Below, piece by piece: positions 60,175-64,000 of a stretch of DNA of 64,000 nt. Source of the DNA: Fructobacillus apis (GTDB lineage Bacteria; Bacillota; Bacilli; Lactobacillales; Lactobacillaceae). The notes beneath the pieces are model-generated. The model was given only the letters and a program-made list of their open reading frames with translations, was not told the DNA's origin and made no database searches. Each line of letters starts with the position of its first letter. The stretch's first letter is position 1. The stretch spans positions 186,001 to 250,000 of the forward strand of contig NZ_JAMWYK010000001.1 in the NCBI RefSeq assembly GCF_023893635.1, written 5' to 3'. The translations under genes and the position numbers were made by a program.

Positions 60175-61131
60175 CTAAAATAGATATTGATTGATTTTCA
60201 TTTTCTTTAAGATTACGAAAATGATTAATGGTCCGATCATTCCAGCCAAGAGCCCTACGGTCAAAACGAAAGGTAAGGCCGTTAATCCTAGTTTCATTAG
60301 GAAAACGCGAGATCCCGCCGTAAAGATGATGTGCAGAACGTAGATGGCCATTGAGTTACGACCAACAAAATCAATCCAAGAATGCTTCAATAACTTTGAT
60401 AAGTTAATTAAGAAAGCGATACCAGACATTGCAACGAAAAATGATACGAACGTTGTCAATTCCTGGTTAGCTGGCAACATAAAGTAGACGACGTTTAATA
60501 TGACTGCTGCGATAAAACTTGGTAGTAGCTTAATTTGATTTAATTGATCTTGCTGTTCCAAAACAAAGGTTCCGGCCACGAAGAAAATCAAGTGGTAGAA
60601 GATTCGCCATACTTCCCATGTGTGCAGCCATGGAGACAACAAGAACAGGATGAATGAGAAAACAAACAGAACTTTCTTGCCCATTTTCATGACGTTTACA
60701 GCCAAATAGTAAATCAAGAAAATCCAAAATAAATCGTACAAGAACCAGAATTGCGCGTATGGCATCCATGGAAGTGTGAATGCATTTGAAAGCCCCTGTC
60801 CGTTATTTGTATTCTTCGCAACGGCTTGCATCACAACAGCCTGGAAGATTCCCCAAATGAAGTATGGAATAATTAAGGTACGAATCTTCTGCCAAACAGC
60901 TGTTTTAGCGGCACGTTTCCCCCACTTAACTGCAAATATACCTGATAAGAAGAAGAACAGCGGCATGTGCGTTGTATAGATAACACTATGTTGAATACGG
61001 TAGTTCAACGTATCAGACCAAAGGCCGGCATCATGTGCTCCTAAAAGCACGTGCCCGTATACAACAAGTAAAATTCCAACGGCTTTCGCAACGTCAACCC
61101 ATTCAATTCGCTTTGGCTTTTGCGTATCCAT
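60175..61131 (-). CDS. Acyltransferase 3 family membrane protein
   Basis: A 318-residue protein with about 10 helices. The opening RIEWVDVAKAVGILLVVYGHVLLG has the family's conserved His, and THMPLFFFLSGIF is the second hallmark. Such OafA/WecH-like enzymes acetylate or otherwise acylate surface polysaccharides. GGAGAG precedes the ATG. It lies 83 bases after glf in a gap with an AGCAGCT/AGCTGCT hairpin lacking a T run, so partial read-through from glf is possible. Confidence 0.87.
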   Translation of the reverse strand: MDTQKPKRIEWVDVAKAVGILLVVYGHVLLGAHDAGLWSDTLNYRIQHSVIYTTHMPLFFFLSGIFAVKWGKRAAKTAVWQKIRTLIIPYFIWGIFQAVVMQAVAKNTNNGQGLSNAFTLPWMPYAQFWFLYDLFWIFLIYYLAVNVMKMGKKVLFVFSFILFLLSPWLHTWEVWRIFYHLIFFVAGTFVLEQQDQLNQIKLLPSFIAAVILNVVYFMLPANQELTTFVSFFVAMSGIAFLINLSKLLKHSWIDFVGRNSMAIYVLHIIFTAGSRVFLMKLGLTALPFVLTVGLLAGMIGPLIIFVILKKMKINQYLF

Positions 61132-61214
61132 GTCCGACTCTCCTTCTCTCCCTCAGTCAGTGAATTCTGAAATCATAATCTTATGTACAGCAGCTAAACA
61201 GCTGCTTTAATGTT

Positions 61215-62405
61215 TTACTTCACATCGTCGTGTGCGAAGTTGAAATCATCATCGATACCGAATTCTTCACGAACCGTGTTTAACGCATCGTTGAACACCT
61301 GATCCATGTCGAAGTAACGGTACTTACCCAAACGACCACCGAACATCACTTCAGGAGCGTTTTCACGCGCTTCCTTCACGTATTGCTTGTACAACTCCGT
61401 GTTCTTTTCATTGTTCACTGGGTAGTAAGCTTCCTTCGTGCGGTCCCAATCTTGTGGGTATTCACGCGTAATGATTGTCTTCCCTTCGTCAGCCAATCCA
61501 TCGAAGTGCTTCCATTCCATTTGACGAGTGAATGGTGTGTCGGCATCCGTGTAGTTAATAACGGCATTTCCTTGGTAGTTATCAGAATCGATTGTTTCGG
61601 ATTCAAAGCGAAGTGAACGGTATTCCAATTCACCATGCTTGTAATCAAAGAATTGGTCAATCATTCCCGTGTACAAGACACGTGGGAACTCAGCCAAGAA
61701 TTCGTCCTTGTGGTCGAAGAAATCAGTGTCAGTCAACACATCAATCAAACCGTTTGAACGTTCAACCATGTTTTCAAAGATCTGTGTGTAACCACCAACA
61801 GGAATCCCTTGATAACGGTGGTTAAAGTAGTTGTTATCGTAGATGAAACGAACTGGCAAACGCTTGATGATAAAGGCAGGCAATTCCGTTGCCTTACGTC
61901 CCCACTGCTTTTCAGTGTAACCCTTAATCAAAGCTTGGTAGATGTCTGTACCAATCAATGAGATGGCTTGCTCTTCCAAGTTACGTGGCTGACGGTCACC
62001 CAATTCCTTCAACGCTTCAGCCTTTTGTTCTTCAATCTTGGCCTTCGCTTCAGCTGGCGTCTTCGTACCCCACATTTGGTAGAAGGTGTTCATGTTAAAT
62101 GGTAAATTGAAGAGCTTACCGTTATAGTTTGCAACCACTTGGTTTTGGAATCCGTTGAATTCGGCGAACTGACGAACGTAGTCCCAAACCATCTTGTTAT
62201 CCGTGTGGAAGATGTGGGCACCGAAATCGTGAACCGTGATTCCGTTTTCAACGTGCGTGTGCGTGTTTCCACCGATAAATGAACGCTTTTCGACAACAAG
62301 TGACTTCTTACCACGCTTGGCAGCTTCGTAAGCAAACGTCATTCCGAAGGGGCCAGCCCCAACAATCAAGTAGTCGTAGTTTTTAGTGTTAAATTTGTTA
62401 GCCAT
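61215..62405 (-). CDS. glf: UDP-galactopyranose mutase
   Basis: FAD enzyme that converts UDP-galactopyranose to UDP-galactofuranose. 396 residues, family length. The FAD-binding YLIVGAGPFGMTFAYEAA and VEKRSFIGGNTHTH are visible; also FGAHIFHTD, EKQWGR, RLPVRFIYDNNYF with the active-site Arg region, and FGGRLGKYRYFDMDQV at the C-terminus. This is the clearest pointer that the locus makes a galactofuranose polymer. Its ATG shares one base with the stop of the DUF4422 gene. Confidence 0.96.
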   Translation of the reverse strand: MANKFNTKNYDYLIVGAGPFGMTFAYEAAKRGKKSLVVEKRSFIGGNTHTHVENGITVHDFGAHIFHTDNKMVWDYVRQFAEFNGFQNQVVANYNGKLFNLPFNMNTFYQMWGTKTPAEAKAKIEEQKAEALKELGDRQPRNLEEQAISLIGTDIYQALIKGYTEKQWGRKATELPAFIIKRLPVRFIYDNNYFNHRYQGIPVGGYTQIFENMVERSNGLIDVLTDTDFFDHKDEFLAEFPRVLYTGMIDQFFDYKHGELEYRSLRFESETIDSDNYQGNAVINYTDADTPFTRQMEWKHFDGLADEGKTIITREYPQDWDRTKEAYYPVNNEKNTELYKQYVKEARENAPEVMFGGRLGKYRYFDMDQVFNDALNTVREEFGIDDDFNFAHDDVK

Positions 62406-63175
62406 TAGAAATGTACCTTTTTCTTTGAATTTGGGAAGAACTTACGCTTTAAGAACTGTGTTCCTTTATCAATCCAGTTCGTCTTTTCAAGCGAAACGAC
62501 TGGCAATTCAGCGTATGAATATCCTTTTGTTTTTAACCAAGTATCCATGAGACGTTCAGAAAGAAAACCAAACACTCGAAGATCCTGTCCTTCAAGTGTT
62601 GATAAGTCGACTCTTTCTTCGACTTTATCCAAGACTCCGAAAAGAAAAGCCGCATAGTCATCGAACGTTTCCTGCTTCATCACGAACATGTTGAAAAGAT
62701 GAGCCTTCGTGGACTTTTCCATCTCTTGAAATGCCGGATAAAAATCCGGAAAATCATTTTTTATCACATCCTCCATGATGAAATATGGCTCATTTGCATG
62801 GGCATGCAAGTAATGATTACGTTGATTTTCAATAAAGTAGTTACGCGCTTTAGGTAAAAGGACGTCGTGGTCCCGGAGAAGATATTCCAACTGAACCTTC
62901 GTTAAACGTGCTTTAACATCATGCGATGCCTTATTTCCAAAGTAACGTCGATAATGCATTAATCCCACTAAGTCTGAGTTTGAATTCTTCCACGCCCAGT
63001 AAATAGCAGTTAACTCATTAAAGTTTGGATTCTTATTAGAAATATTAATTCCAGTATCATCACGGAGATAACCATCTGGAATTTTTTCTCGCAATGCAGA
63101 TCCAACCATGATTGGTTGGTAACAGCCATCTTGAGGTATGTCGTATTCTTTATGTGTTGCGACATATACTGTCAT
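62405..63175 (-). CDS. DUF4422 protein, putative polysaccharide glycosyltransferase
   Basis: A 256-residue soluble protein. KNPNFNELTAIYWAWKN and LVGLMHYRRYF are the diagnostic blocks of DUF4422, common in capsule and exopolysaccharide loci and usually annotated as glycosyltransferase. No classical DxD metal motif is obvious. It is translationally coupled on both sides: its ATG overlaps the upstream wzy-like stop and its stop overlaps the glf start, each by one base (TAATG). Donor and acceptor unknown; Galf transfer is possible given the coupling to glf. Confidence 0.82.
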   Translation of the reverse strand: MTVYVATHKEYDIPQDGCYQPIMVGSALREKIPDGYLRDDTGINISNKNPNFNELTAIYWAWKNSNSDLVGLMHYRRYFGNKASHDVKARLTKVQLEYLLRDHDVLLPKARNYFIENQRNHYLHAHANEPYFIMEDVIKNDFPDFYPAFQEMEKSTKAHLFNMFVMKQETFDDYAAFLFGVLDKVEERVDLSTLEGQDLRVFGFLSERLMDTWLKTKGYSYAELPVVSLEKTNWIDKGTQFLKRKFFPNSKKKVHF

Positions 63176-64000
63176 TAGCTAAGCTCCTTTTCCAATCGCA
63201 AGACGTGCTTTCGATAGAAGAAAAACATTAAGAGATAAGGCCATAAGAAGACCTGAATAACAAAGATGGATGAGAAGGCTGCCAATACGATCATCGTAAT
63301 GAAAGCAGTTAGCATTCCCCTATTCCATGCCAATTGACTATCATCCATCAAACTTGTGTTCAATCGATGTTTCATGAGGTTTGTTCGAGCAACCAAGCGC
63401 AGAAGCAGCCACATTGCCGGAATCATGACGATCACACCAAACGATGCGAACCATCCGAGCAAGTCAGACAGATTGGGGTAGCCAAATTGTGAATAAATAT
63501 GTTCAAACTCGAAGTTGTGAGTTGTAAATTCTGGAACGTTTTGAAGCGTAAAGAAGGATGTGAATCCATAACCCACACCCTGAATAGGATGCGTTAGGAA
63601 GGTCAGGAACAAACCAATTGTTCCTCCCAATCGATTATCGGTTCCGCCCTTTGCAAACAAGAACTGGTTCAACAAGTGCTGCACTGCATGAACCTTAAGG
63701 TAGGCAATACCCAGCAGCACAATCCCAGCAAGCATCAAAACGATTAGCGTCACTCGACTCTTGCCCTTAGACCAAACAATCCAAAGCACATAGGCAACGA
63801 CAGCAGTTAAAATACCAGTTGTTGTCTTTGCGAGAAGCAATGTTCCAAAAATAATAGCTACCAAAATGACATTTAACATTTTCTCGGTATTGGCACTTTT
63901 CACTTTGTCCCAAATCTTAGCACCTGAAGATAGCACACCTATCAGAGCAGGAAGAAAGACGACACCGATAAAGTTAGCAAGGAATGCCGCTTCGGGTTCG
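63175..64000 (-). CDS. Wzy/O-antigen ligase-like membrane protein (partial, runs off the right edge)
   Basis: The reading frame is open to the window edge, so only the C-terminal 274 or so residues are seen. The visible part has about seven helices with a large extracytoplasmic loop (GGTDNRLGGTIGLFLTFLTH, GVGYGFTSFFTL). The first visible codons read EPEAAFLANF, like the (S/T)EPSxxAxF element of Wzy polymerases and ligases; the Gly-Xaa-Gly loop (QGVGYGF) also fits. Inferred role: polymerising lipid-linked repeat units outside the membrane. The C-terminal stop overlaps the DUF4422 start. Confidence 0.7.
   Translation of the reverse strand, partial: EPEAAFLANFIGVVFLPALIGVLSSGAKIWDKVKSANTEKMLNVILVAIIFGTLLLAKTTTGILTAVVAYVLWIVWSKGKSRVTLIVLMLAGIVLLGIAYLKVHAVQHLLNQFLFAKGGTDNRLGGTIGLFLTFLTHPIQGVGYGFTSFFTLQNVPEFTTHNFEFEHIYSQFGYPNLSDLLGWFASFGVIVMIPAMWLLLRLVARTNLMKHRLNTSLMDDSQLAWNRGMLTAFITMIVLAAFSSIFVIQVFLWPYLLMFFFYRKHVLRLEKELS

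Overview
The window looks like a chromosomal segment of a low-to-mid GC Gram-positive lactic acid bacterium, most likely the Leuconostoc/Fructobacillus/Weissella branch of the Lactobacillaceae. The evidence is: Firmicutes housekeeping operons (rnc-smc-ftsY-ylxM-ffh, cdaA-ybbR-glmM, gatCAB, mutSL); a streptococcal/lactobacillar RNase J2; a cysteine-less L32; a deoxynucleoside kinase; a KxYKxGKxW-secreted protein with glucan-binding-type repeats; and two GH68 fructansucrase-family proteins. The genus is inference; no database search was possible. All coordinates and motifs were read by hand.

Layout. Positions 1-4.7 kb (minus strand): a TPR protein, RNase J2 and the infC-rpmI-rplT operon. infC reads best from an AUA start codon and sits behind a leader with a terminator-like hairpin. 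Positions 4.7-8.9 kb: a DUF1361 membrane protein, then plus-strand genes for a YbaK-type deacylase, L32, RqcH and MscL. Positions 8.9-11.9 kb: deoxynucleoside kinase, RuvA, a class A sortase and a HAD hydrolase. Positions 11.9-19.6 kb: ffh, ylxM, ftsY, smc and rnc, read from an extended -10 promoter upstream of rnc. Positions 19.7-25.9 kb: murB, a Na+/H+ antiporter, cdaA, ybbR and glmM, a run that ties precursor synthesis, cation export and c-di-AMP together. Positions 26.2-34.6 kb: DUF1456 protein, mutL, mutS, an RlmCD/RumA-type methyltransferase and a diacylglycerol kinase-like protein, separated by unusual runs of hairpins. Positions 34.8-38.8 kb: gatB, gatA, gatC (minus) and rpsO, rpsT (plus).

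From about 38.9 kb to the right edge the window turns to cell-surface functions: an unrecognised secreted protein; a secreted C39-like protein with three near-identical YG-type modules; a GtrA-family protein; two membrane-anchored GH68 proteins with altered donor/acceptor-site residues; two tandem GlfT-like glycosyltransferases; several polyprenyl-phosphate glycosyltransferases (one broken by an in-frame stop); at least six large polytopic membrane proteins of GT-C/YfhO/DUF6056/DUF2142 type; an acyltransferase; UDP-galactopyranose mutase; a DUF4422 protein; and a Wzy/ligase-like protein that runs off the edge. The simplest reading is a surface-polysaccharide locus. It would make a galactofuranose-containing polymer (glf plus GlfT-like enzymes) and decorate it outside the membrane by several GtrB/GtrA/GT-C-style systems. 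The part between about 48.8 and 56.4 kb is visibly much more AT-rich than the housekeeping core, which suggests recent import of a variable block.

No tRNA, rRNA, insertion sequence, integrase or CRISPR array was found. Most intergenic gaps hold A/T-flanked hairpins that fit intrinsic terminators. The most interesting points for follow-up are the paired GH68 proteins inside the polysaccharide locus, the nonsense-interrupted GtrB-like gene, the operator-like palindrome in the gtrA promoter, and the infC start and leader.
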